A stretch of 64,000 nt of DNA from Pseudevernia furfuracea. Its lineage: Eukaryota; Ascomycota; Lecanoromycetes; Lecanorales; Parmeliaceae. Below are positions 31,586-41,128 of this stretch, in pieces (position 1 is the stretch's first letter; every line of letters starts with the position of its first letter). The stretch lies in NCBI GenBank assembly GCA_022315425.1, contig JAIUPT010000035.1, positions 248,001 to 312,000 of the forward strand, read 5' to 3'. The notes under the pieces are model-generated. The model saw nothing but the letters and a program-made list of their open reading frames with translations. It had not been told where the DNA came from and ran no database searches. The position numbers and the translations under genes were made by a program.

Positions 31586-33454
31586 ATGGCGTCTCCAAAC
31601 GAGACGAAGCTCCCAGAGCAGCGATCTAGCAACAGCAACCCTGCAACGTCTTCCACTCCCGCGACAGAGGAAATTCCAAGTGTAGAGATCGCTGGAGATC
31701 AAGCTCAAGATGAAGGCGAAGTAGCAGCCCAAATTTCAGTGACAGATGCCTCTGGCGCAGAAATCGACCCTTGTGAGCATATCGAAGGAAAATCTAACCA
31801 AGTTGGCCCTGACACCGCAGTAACAGCCATCCCAGCTGGAGCCACCTATCCAAGAGAGCAAGCCCCTACTCAAGCCGCCACAGCGGTCCCCTCGCAACGG
31901 ATTACAGGTGACCTAGGTGCTGACGATGACGATGATGAGTCCTCGGACTTCAACGACGATGAAGGCTCCGATGCTGATGACGATGAGAATTGGCCTTGGG
32001 CTCCCTTAGATGAAGAAGCCGGGAACATAGTCTCTGGCCATGTAGAGGCTCCCATCTCCCCGACCCGAGAGGGATACGGCAGCATTGTCGCCGATCCAGA
32101 AGAATATGTCATCGATGGTCCAATCATTATCGACGGCATGGTAATCGAAGATTCAGCAGACGAGGCCTCGGAAGAAGGCGTTGGAGACCGTGAAGAAGAC
32201 TACGGCAACGAAGAGAATAGGGGCTCAGTGATGGCTACCTCAGCTGGTCCCCTCAATGGTAACGGAGAGAACCGCGACTCAATGACATCCGCTTTGACTA
32301 GCTCTGACTATGACAACGCGGATGGCAGTGGCTCAAAGATGGCTACTGGACCGGGCTCTGAGCATGCCGTTGAAGATAGCGACGGTCCAATGCCCTCTGG
32401 TGTCGGTCCCAGACAGGAAATCTCAGCTTCTGACCCAGAAGGCAATGGCAGGGAAGGAGAGGTCGCAGGAGACGAAATCCCAGAAGCCTCAGGCGCGTTA
32501 ATAGAAGCAACTCCGAACCACACCACCGGCGAAGCAGAGATCCAAGACCCCTTAGCCACGCCAGCCCGCGAGCTCGAAGAAATCACAAGCCAACCTGACC
32601 TAGAGTTCGATCACAGCCAAGAGGAGCCCGTCCTGTATCCCTCATGGATCCCCGAATCTCCCCTGCAGCCCACACCACCCCTTCCCAACAACATCGATCT
32701 CGACGACGGAGAAGCAGCCCCCAACCCTGTAGACGGAGTAGCCACACTGACCGGACACCGCCGATCAGAAGCAAGAGGGGTTGATAGCCAGGGCGAGAAA
32801 GGCCGCATCGGAGACGACGAGCAAAAAGGAACAATGGTGGACCTCCGCGAGGGAGAAGCTATGGCAGCCGATCAAGCGGCATCCCAAGCCCCTCGCCCCT
32901 CCCAACCATCCCCAGAAGCACGCACCAGGGAAGACGCAAACACCGTCACTCTCACGATCCAATACCTCGTCCTCAACTCCAAACGATCCAAAGCCACCAT
33001 CCGCCTCTCCGTCCCCGTAACCACCACCTACACCTCTCTCAAACGCACAATCCTGACCGCGCTCCACCACCACGACGATTTCAAGAATCCGCGGTCCATT
33101 GCCGCCGATGCGCAGATAGGGCGTCTCGTGGCTGTTTTGGTGGAGAGGGAAGGTGATGATGCAGCAGATGTCCGGGTGCGGGTGGTTGAGCTCACGGATA
33201 AGACGGATAAGGAGTTGCGGGAGACGTTGGAGCTGATGACCAAAGGGAGCATCTATGATGTCGTGAAAGTACGGTTCGTGCCGGGGACGAATGGCGAAGT
33301 GAGGAGGACTGGGAAGGCGACGGAGAGGGTCTATGGGACGTCGAGGAAGATAGGTGGGCGGGGAGTTAGTAAGGTGAGGTCTGGGAAGGCAGCTGGGGGA
33401 AGTGGGGTGGCGTGTGGGGAGATTGGAGGAAGTGGAGAAGGAAGTGGCGTTTGA
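31586..33454 (+). CDS. Acidic, mostly disordered protein with a basic C-terminal domain, 622 aa
   Basis: Single-exon gene. About residues 1-440 are acidic and low-complexity (DDDDESSDFNDDEGSDADDD near residue 115) with many Ser, Glu, Pro and Gly and no membrane span. From about 452 the sequence becomes ordered: NTVTLTIQYLVLNSKRS, then TTYTSLKRTILTALHHH, RLVAVLVEREG and IYDVVKVRFVPG. This pattern of alternating strands and a helix resembles a small ubiquitin-like or other alpha/beta fold, but I cannot name it. A Gly/Lys/Arg/Ser-rich tail follows. Acidic-then-basic layout would suit a nuclear or chromatin-linked protein; that is a guess. Codon use changes little along the frame, supporting one gene. 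Confidence 0.7.
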   Translation: MASPNETKLPEQRSSNSNPATSSTPATEEIPSVEIAGDQAQDEGEVAAQISVTDASGAEIDPCEHIEGKSNQVGPDTAVTAIPAGATYPREQAPTQAATAVPSQRITGDLGADDDDDESSDFNDDEGSDADDDENWPWAPLDEEAGNIVSGHVEAPISPTREGYGSIVADPEEYVIDGPIIIDGMVIEDSADEASEEGVGDREEDYGNEENRGSVMATSAGPLNGNGENRDSMTSALTSSDYDNADGSGSKMATGPGSEHAVEDSDGPMPSGVGPRQEISASDPEGNGREGEVAGDEIPEASGALIEATPNHTTGEAEIQDPLATPARELEEITSQPDLEFDHSQEEPVLYPSWIPESPLQPTPPLPNNIDLDDGEAAPNPVDGVATLTGHRRSEARGVDSQGEKGRIGDDEQKGTMVDLREGEAMAADQAASQAPRPSQPSPEARTREDANTVTLTIQYLVLNSKRSKATIRLSVPVTTTYTSLKRTILTALHHHDDFKNPRSIAADAQIGRLVAVLVEREGDDAADVRVRVVELTDKTDKELRETLELMTKGSIYDVVKVRFVPGTNGEVRRTGKATERVYGTSRKIGGRGVSKVRSGKAAGGSGVACGEIGGSGEGSGV

Positions 33455-33744
33455 TGATGTAGACGAGATTTGGAAGTTCTGTGACCCGTTAGCAATGGAT
33501 TGACTTTACGATAGAAGTTTGTGCTGTTCCTCGGCTTTAGATCCGGGGGTTTTTAGAATGTCATTTTGACGGCGTGCTTGCAATCTCAATTTCATGACAG
33601 GTGAGAGGAACAATTAAAAATACTCCAATCGAGGTTGGACGTTTGCATCAAATAATACAAAATAAAGGTAGAGAAATTGATGTGCAAAACCTTGCTTACT
33701 TAGCAGTATACGGAAACGTCAAGACGAGGTATGAAAAGGCGACG
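33455..33744. other. Short intergenic region
   Basis: Between convergent genes; nothing notable seen. Confidence 0.4.
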
Positions 33745-35600
33745 TCAAACAATCCAAGACCACATCCTCTCCAACAAATTCCGGGGCTCGGAGGGTCCCA
33801 TGTCCTCCTCTTCCTGTCGATCCGCTTCTGATATGCCACTCCATATATCCACCGTCTCGACTGACCGTACCCAAGGGGTTCGAGCCCACAATTTATGTCC
33901 CAAGTACAGAGCGAAAAACAGAGGTAAAGTGATATATGCTGCTAGAAAAGATGCTGCCGAGAACTTGCCGGGGAAGAACACTTGGAAGCCGTTGGTTAGG
34001 CACAGCAGAATCAGCATGATCATGGCGAAGTAGCTTGTGTATGGTTGCCAGGGACTTTTGAACGGGATCGAAGAAAGGACGTGGTTGTAAGCGAGGGCTT
34101 TCCGGAAGCGCTGGAAGCCTCTGTCAGCTCAGCTTGGGAGACTGGGGAAAAAGAGGGTACCAAGTATGTCATGAACATTACAATCCATGCAACATAGCCG
34201 CCAATCGTTGTCAGATTCAGGAACCAAGCAAACACAGTCGCCGATCCGCTTGAGATACTCAAGTATGCAAGACTTCCCAGCAAGGCTGTGGCGAAGACAG
34301 CAACATATGGGACACCATTACTGCACTTGGTGAAGATCTTTGGGGCTTGACCAGTCATGGCAAGGCTGAAAAGCGAGCGGCTGCCTGCGTAGAGAAAGCT
34401 GTTTGCGGCACTCCAGGCTGAGGTTATGATCACTGCGTTGACGACATGATCCAATCCCTGGATGCCAGCCCTTTTGATACCGATGACGAAGGGACTAGCA
34501 CCTGCATTCTTGGTGCCACTGCTCACTGCTTGCAGGAGATCCTGATCGTTTGAGGCAACGATGACAGACACAACTAGCGTACCCAAGACGTAGAAAACTA
34601 TCAAACGGTAGATAAAGCGTTTGCTCGCCTTGGGGATATTACGTCTTGGAGCCTCGCTTTCACCGGCGGCAATGGTTATGGTTTCTGGCGAGAGTATGAA
34701 CGCGAAGCCAGAGCGGATGAGCGAAGTCCAGAATGCGAGGAACTTTCCCGTGGTCCCAAGTCCGGGCTTCGGGTAGCTGTTAAACGCTCCAGGATCCTTC
34801 CAGTAGCGGAAACCGAGTCGATCGTGATTGGGTCCACCACCGAAGAAGAGCACGATGCCGAGGATAGTAAGGCCCAAGATAGCGATGATCTTGATCGAGG
34901 CAAACCAAAACTCAGACTCGCCGTAGATCTGGACTGCGAAGATGTTTAGAAGAACCACAGTGATGAGTATAATGGTGATCCATGCCGCAATAGGTCTGTC
35001 ACAATGCTCATGTCAATATAATATCCTTGTCTCAACTGCCTCGAGTACGTACACGGGATTGTCCCAATAGTCTATAACGACACTTGCAGCGGAGATCTCA
35101 GCAGCCACTAGCATAGCATACGAATACCAGTAATTCCAACCCGCTGCAAAGGCCAAGGAAGGTTCGAAGAAGCGGTGGACAAAAAATGGCACGGAAGCTC
35201 CTTCGACCGGAAGATAAGTTGTCATCTCTGCCAGACTTTGAACCACAATCCAAACGATAGCTGATATGACAATAAAAGCTATATCTGTTAGTGACCAGGA
35301 CTTCGCGCCAGATCATGGAGACGTACACATGAACAGGGGTGCTGGTCCAGCCAAGGAAAGCGTTGTGCCTGTACCGACAAAAAGTCCAGTACCAATACTT
35401 CCTCCCAGTGCAATCAACTGGATGTGCCTACTCTTCAGGCCTCTGTGCGTCTGAAATGTGTATAGTATGCGTCCCCTAGGCCTGACTCCACTGCCGTCAA
35501 CGGGCACCTGAGTTCCAATTTCGCTTTCGTGATGGACATCCTGCAGCTCCGCGTCTACTTCCAACTCTGAGACGGCATCGCTGTTCTTGAACCAAAACAT
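33745..35600 (-). CDS. Amino-acid permease (APC superfamily, fungal YAT type), 566 aa
   Basis: Plasma-membrane proton/amino-acid symporter. Four exons close exactly on the minus strand: 35600-35327, 35278-35053, 34995-34161 and 34110-33745 (1701 nt). RGLKSRHIQLIALGGSIGTG is the family's start of membrane span 1. QSLAEMTTYLPVEGASVPFF follows, then GFAFILSPETITIAAGESEAP (the conserved SFxGxExxxxxAGE-like block of span 6 and its loop) and FLYAGSRSLFSLAMTGQAPK. About twelve hydrophobic spans can be counted. The last exon adds YLRFRKALAYN and the C-terminal tail ERMWSWIV. The GTG further upstream at 35633 is not needed; the ATG at 35600 gives a normal cytosolic head. Substrate range cannot be read. 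Two GATA-type sites lie upstream. Confidence 0.95.
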
Positions 35601-36572
35601 CTTGTTGATAGGTTGTGATTTTTGGCAATACACTGACTTCTAAACCTGATGTGCAGGAATTAGGTGAGTATACGAAAGTGGAGCTGGGCAAGTTGAAGAT
35701 AACCTGGCCATGAGAAGAGGTACATTTTGACATCTTGGCTTCTGGTTAGCTTATGATAAGCAAGTAATCGGATATTGGAACAGATCCAAGATGAGCTTGG
35801 TTGAGAAGGTTGAGAAGGTTTATACGTAGCAAGCCAAGCTTTGGGGGGCGCCTCCATGGTCGACCTTGTAGGCGCCCCCGGACTCCACCTTCTTTACACC
35901 GAACCAAGGCTGCTTTCACCTTCTTATCTGTGACCGAACCTGTTGGCGCCAGTACTGAGCTTCTATGATTAAGTAGGCCTATTCAGTAAGATGCTAAATC
36001 TTTGGAGGCCCAAAGAGTGGCAATTCCACCCTCGCGGGTACCAAAATAAACTGCAATGAGGCGGACATTTGAAGCTGAGTAATTCCTCAAGATTCGAACT
36101 TGGGCTCACACTCTTCGTTAGATGATTTTATATCTAATTGAGCAGAATGATTCGTACACCCAAAATCTTGTGATCAAAGCTTTCGTTGTCGAACTTGTTA
36201 TAAGAATTTGTGGAAAAAAACAAATTGCGGATGGTGAGCCGCCAAGTCCTGGACAAGCCCTAACCCTACTTTCGGAAGACTGCCCCAACTTTGTAAGCGG
36301 TGCGTTATCCGAGGTCTTGGCGAGGAGTCTTGCCAACCTCCTCACAATGTTCCGCTGCGTAGCCTGTCCTCGTACAACTGGAAACAATTCAACGAATATA
36401 CGCTCTGTAATATTTTTGTGGAAAAAGTCTTAATACCATCGAAATATCTGATCCATAAGGCGAAGCCTTTCTGGTAGATCCCCTCGTTGCGGAGTTGTCG
36501 AAGAATCTCGACTTTCAGGGGGTGCAGGATTTTCTATCCATCTCATATACGAATATCTTGCTATCTACCATC
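35601..36572. other. Divergent promoter region
   Basis: No gene supported. It separates the permease and the DUF1989 gene and holds the GATA-type sites listed above. A tRNA-like T-arm at 36086-36107 was considered and rejected. Confidence 0.5.
35755..35928. promoter_or_regulatory. Two GATA-factor (HGATAR) sites in the permease/DUF1989 divergent promoter
   Basis: TGATAAG ends at 35760 on the plus strand, and AGATAAG lies at 35923-35929 on the minus strand. AreA/Nit2-type GATA factors bind HGATAR pairs upstream of nitrogen-use genes in ascomycetes. Such short sites also occur by chance, so function is only suggested by the position between two nitrogen-related genes. Confidence 0.35.
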
Positions 36573-37430
36573 ATGTCTCAATCTGGAGATAATCCCGTGC
36601 CAGCATATCAGGCATTCAAAGGCTCTCCTTTTGATGCCGATCCGCATCTCTACTCCAGAATCGGAGCAACGACATCGAGAGAACTCATCGAGACCTTCAC
36701 CGTGCCAATCCGCTCAGGTCGCGCTTGGCCCGTTCCACAAGGTTACATCTGTCGGATCACGACACCAGAAGGACCACAAGTCGGCGACCTCAACATCTGG
36801 AACCTTCACAACCCGCGAGAGAGATTTTGGGCTTCGCGTACGAGGCAGCTGCACGCGTCGCACGTGACCAAGTACAATCGCTTGTGGTCTTGCCTGCCAT
36901 ACCTCCGACCACTAGTCACCATTACTGGTGATTCTTTGGAGCATTTTGGAGTCGACGGGGCAGGCGGTAGGGTTCATGATTTACTCGGTACACGATGTGA
37001 TCCATACGTCAACCAGATGCTTTCCGGGCAGGGGTTTGACTACCATTGTCATTCCAATCTCACGCGTGCCATACTCCCACATGGCTTGACGGAGTTCGAT
37101 ATCCACGATGTGCTCAATGTCTTCCAAGTGACTGGCTTGAACAGAGATGGAGGATACTTCATGCAACCATGTCCCGCAAAAGCAGGAGACTTCTTCGAAT
37201 TCTTCGCAGAGATTGACGTCTTGTGTGCTCTGTCGACCTGTCCGGGAGGGGATCTCTCCAAATGGGGCTGGGCCAAAAACGACGGGGAAGACCCTATGCT
37301 AGAATGCTGTCGTCCCCTCGGGGTACAGGTTTACAGACTGACTGACCCAGAGGTCCTGAAGGGGTGGCAACCTCCTGCTGCATCTTCATACAAGGGACTT
37401 CACGGCATCAAACTCGATGACTCTCGGTGA
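36573..37430 (+). CDS. DUF1989 (urea-carboxylase-associated family) protein, 285 aa
   Basis: One exon. The ATG at 36573 (MSQSGDNPVPAYQAFKGSPF) is preferred to the earlier open frame, which starts with TTG. Family marks are GRAWPVPQGYICRITTPEG, QVGDLNIWN, SRTRQLHASHVTKYNRLWS, then GTRCDPY, HSNLTRAI and LNVFQVTGLNRDG. The block GDFFEFFAEIDVLCALSTCP, with CPGGDL after it, completes the domain, which is a jelly-roll-like fold often coded beside urea carboxylase or allophanate hydrolase in bacteria and common in fungi. The biochemical role is unproven. It lies head-to-head with an amino-acid permease, in keeping with nitrogen use. Confidence 0.9.
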   Translation: MSQSGDNPVPAYQAFKGSPFDADPHLYSRIGATTSRELIETFTVPIRSGRAWPVPQGYICRITTPEGPQVGDLNIWNLHNPRERFWASRTRQLHASHVTKYNRLWSCLPYLRPLVTITGDSLEHFGVDGAGGRVHDLLGTRCDPYVNQMLSGQGFDYHCHSNLTRAILPHGLTEFDIHDVLNVFQVTGLNRDGGYFMQPCPAKAGDFFEFFAEIDVLCALSTCPGGDLSKWGWAKNDGEDPMLECCRPLGVQVYRLTDPEVLKGWQPPAASSYKGLHGIKLDDSR

Positions 37431-37879
37431 CAACCCGTAAGGAGCTGCATCGGCCATTTCTCGGTAGCACCCTGCAGGTGGGATTGCGTTACGCTAACCA
37501 GACTGCCTCACCTCCGCGCAGATCCCTCCTCTCAAGCTTTCTTATGGCAGCGAATCGGAATCGTCGCCGACATCAGAAGCCAGCGAGGCGCGAGGTGCTC
37601 TGCGGGCGCAGGGTCGTCTGCAAGGAGTGCGGGCTAGATGATTGCCCGAAATTGCTAGCGCTCCCAACAGCAAAACCGGATGTAATCGCCGCGTCTACAT
37701 CCGTATGACGTACAATATTGGTTCCTCATCATACATGTTGGAGGTTGTATTGGAAACAACCTGTACTGCCCTAGCTGTGCAAGGTGCATTGACCCGTGTG
37801 TTCTTTGCATTCGAAAAGGTCAAAGCTGCAAGTGCGCATCATTATAAAATTTTATTACTTTTTCCTTCTCGAGACGTAA

Positions 37880-38171
37880 TTATGTACATTCGATATCGTG
37901 GCGCAGAAGCTCTGTCCACCTGTCCAGGTCCTTTTGGTGCCCGACCTCCGTCTGTAGGCCAAGAAAATGAATGGGGTTGCTTTTTGATATATTTTGTTTG
38001 GGATATGAAAGCGAGGGAAGGGAGGAAACATATTACTGAATTAATGCCCTGCTGGATGTGTGGCTTCGCTGCTGGTGCTGGGGGAACACCCTCTCCTTCC
38101 ATAGTATCCAGTACTGAATCCCTCCACCTTCGGCTTGCTCTTTTGGCGCTGGTTTTAGGCAGACTTATCAT
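37880..38171 (-). CDS. Possible small spliced protein, 68 aa
   Basis: Two exons, 38171-38037 and 37951-37880, join in frame across a GT-AG intron of 85 bp. The product starts MISLPKTSAKRASRRWRDSV, has PPAPAAKPHIQQGINS and ends DLDRWTELLRHDIECT. The first exon is basic and the second looks like an amphipathic helix. No family is recognised. A plus-strand frame of 203 codons overlaps it (37642-38253); I prefer the spliced minus-strand reading because of its composition, but either could be chance. Confidence 0.3.
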
Positions 38172-38683
38172 TACGCGTTATCTATACTTTTTAAGCTTGA
38201 GCCAGAGGCAGATTTGGACACGGTTGATGCATAGCAGAAGTCGATGTGGGTAGCCAATACTGGATCTAGCGAGTCGCTATCGTAGTGTCTGTGTCAGACG
38301 TCCTGGGAGAATGGCCTAGTCGTAAGGGGGGTCCTCCTAGGGCTTAGGGTGATTTACGATGAGCTAGCTCACGCATTGCACTTAGTTTGACTTGCAGCAA
38401 GAGTCTGGCGAGTTATCAAGTGATTCGAAAATAAAAGTTTCGAGTTTGTATGGATTTTAGCGGACATTGGGGACTTAGGGCTTAAAAGCTAGGGCCGAGG
38501 ATCTTAGTAATCGATAACAAATGACGTATCCTCCATGTCAAAGGTTTTCATCCGATTTCTATAAAGCCTTTACCTATCCTGCCTAAGATTCGAATTCACC
38601 CACTCGTTCATACAGACACCTTCATTCTTAACATTTACAGTTGCTCATTTGGAAATCCAGCTGAACCACTCACTATAACAACA
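38172..38683. other. Intergenic region
   Basis: Nothing supported; promoter of the reductase gene to the right. Confidence 0.45.
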
Positions 38684-39815
38684 ATGTCTCGCGTCCTGCT
38701 CACAGGTACATGCCATTGATCATTCCCAAGCATCTAGCCACTCACTAACAAGGAGCAAACAGGTGGTTCAGGCTTCATCGCCGCTCATGTCCTAGACGTT
38801 CTCCTTGAGCGTGGTCACTCCGTGGTCACTACCGTTCGATCAAATGAGAAAGGCCAAAAGATCCTCGACAACCACCCCAAAGTCTCCAAAGACAAACTCG
38901 ACTTCATCATAGTGGAGGACATTGCCAAACGAGGAGCTTTCGACAAGGCAGTCCAATCCAACCCTCCTTTCGAGACCATCATCCACACAGCATCCCCGTT
39001 CCACTTCAACACCACGGACACGAAGAAAGAGCTGTTGGATCCAGCAGTTATTGGAACGACAGGTATTCTGGAATCAACAAAGAAACACGCTCCAACGGTC
39101 AAGCGTGTGGTATTACTTCCCCCTTTCTCCCACAATTGAATTGGAGCTGACACAATCGCAGGTCATCACCTCCTCTTTTGCCTCCATCATCTTCCCATCA
39201 AAGGGCACTCGGCCCGGCTACACATACTCCGAGAAAGACTGGAACCCAATCACCGAAGAAGAAGCCGTCCAAAACCCGGCCAACGGTTACCGCGCCTCCA
39301 AGACTTTCGCCGAAAAAGCGTCTTGGGAATTTTTGGAAAAAGAGAAGCCAAACTTCACAATCTCGACTATGTGCCCTCCGCTGGTCTTGGGACCAATCAT
39401 ACACTACCTGCAAAGCTTGGACAACTTAAACACATCAAATCAAAGGATTGCTGCAATTATGACCGGAAAGGCCAAAGAGGAGTTGCCGCCAACAGGCACG
39501 TTCATTTGGACTGATGTCCGTGACTTGGCGCTTGCGCACGTCAAAGCCGCCGAGTTGCCTGAAGCGGCGAACAAGAGATTCTTTGTCACAGCGGGTTATT
39601 TCAGCAATGAAGAAATTGCGGACATCATGAGGGACAATTTCCCAGAGCTCAAGAATGAATTGCCCGCAAAGGGCACCAAAGGTGGAGGATACCCAGAAGA
39701 TGGTATCTACAAGTATGACAACTCGAGAGTAAAGGAAATTCTGGGCATTGAATTTAGAAATCTGAAGGAGAGTATTGTTGATGCGGTGAAGAGTCTGCAG
39801 GCGGTGGGTGCATAG
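38684..39815 (+). CDS. NAD(P)-dependent extended SDR reductase (GRE2/dihydroflavonol-reductase-like), 340 aa
   Basis: Three exons, 38684-38705, 38763-39109 and 39162-39815, close in frame (1023 nt). MSRVLLTGGSGFIAAHVLDV holds the Rossmann TGGxGFIxxH motif that binds NAD(P). Further marks are IIHTASPFHF, VVITSSFASI (catalytic Ser region) and NGYRASKTFAEKASW, the catalytic Tyr-x3-Lys near residue 165. TFIWTDVRDLALAH is typical of the family. Relatives include yeast Gre2 methylglyoxal/isovaleraldehyde reductase and fungal ketoreductases, so it probably reduces an aldehyde or ketone. The true substrate is unknown. The start is fixed by the short first exon, which splits the glycine motif, as in many fungal homologues. 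Confidence 0.93.
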
Positions 39816-41128
39816 AAGGTTGGACGGAGCGTATTTTGTATAGAAATGACGATAATGTTCAAATCATCAGACCTTACCAGACAATCAATTTAAAGACCAC
39901 CAAAGCTAGATAAAACAGGAACTTTTAACGAACAGCGAGAATGCGGGAGTAATAGAGTGAATTATATGGGAGTTCTGATCCTGCTTGCATTGCCCGCGAT
40001 CCTCACATTCTCGCTTAGCAATCGGGATTCTAGACGAAAAAAGTGCTCCTGTTCATAACATCTCTTTTCAATAGTCAAGAGGCAGTATTATGAGAATCTA
40101 TAAATGAAAAAGTTACATAATAGAAGCGATCAGAACATTCCATAAGACCGCTCCCAAGAGCATCTACAAGTAAGACAAAGATCAGGGCTAAATTCACAAA
40201 GAGAGAAGTGCACGACTGTTACAACCAGGTCAACAGGAAATAGACAGGCGTTAGTTCGGCTTAGTACTTGTACCATGCAGCACCTTCTCTGAGCCACAAG
40301 GGGCTTCTAATACTATCCTCTGCGAACATGTTTTCAGAGTCGGCACAAAAGTTACTTTTTCTGATATCACAGACCATGAGCCACAATTGAGACGAGTTTA
40401 TTGACCCTACCCATCCATGATCAAGCTCGACACACAAAATTTTGTATCCATGACGTTGAAATCACATGCAGTCAAGAGATTGTTCGAAGCGTGACCCAAA
40501 ATCGCAATTTGAATGCGAGTAAAGTAAGTTACTTTCTTCCGCGTTGATTTGTTTTTAGCAAGGGAACCGGTGGAGCGTGGTGGGAATTGCATTATGGCTG
40601 ACGATTCGAGATTGCATTTGCTGGCGGGTCACGAGAACAGAACGTCTGGGGTGAGGCACTACTCGTAAGTACTCCAATTGAGCAGAAAGTGTAGGATAAT
40701 AGGCCTGTAGAGATTGTGTGATCTGAAGCTTTTTGAGCTATAAGTATTGTGAGACTGCGGTTTTGTACTTGTATGCTCTTCTAACTTCGAGCGGAAATGA
40801 CACTACGCCCTACCCGTCTGCTAAGATAACAAGGATTCAGGGTATAGAGTAGCTCGAGTAGTACGCTCCATATGTGTATGACGAGAATCGTGAGAGGTTT
40901 TCCAACCCGTTAAACCCCTCGAGTCTCCCCCACCACCTTCAACTGTCGCTACCTTTGATACATCCATATTCAACAGACATTACGACCTTAAATTATCGCG
41001 GTCTGCAGAGGGCCATGCATGAGGCGAGCCCCGAAACAGCTCTGATGAACCAACCTGAGCCCTGCAGCCTCAACTTACTACATTTCCTTTAGGGCCACCT
41101 CGACAAGATATAGTCGGACCCCAAAGTC
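39816..41128. other. Intergenic region with inverted repeat
   Basis: No supported gene. It holds the inverted repeat at 39914-40053 and the promoter region of the TOR gene. Confidence 0.5.
39914..40053. mobile_element. Possible MITE-like inverted repeat, about 140 bp
   Basis: Outer arms AACAGGAACTTTT and AAAAGTGCTCCTGTT are near-complementary, and inner arms AGCGAGAATG (39934-39943) and CATTCTCGCT (40006-40015) are exact complements. ATAA stands beside both ends and might be a target duplication. No coding capacity. It could be a diverged miniature transposon or a chance foldback; no second copy is seen here. Confidence 0.35.

Noticed and set aside
36086..36107. tRNA-like T-arm on the minus strand (TTCGAAT loop with a short stem), followed by a stem resembling an anticodon arm
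   Set aside because: The spacing is too short for a D-arm, the acceptor ends do not pair, and the anticodon loop has the wrong size; at most a tRNA fragment.
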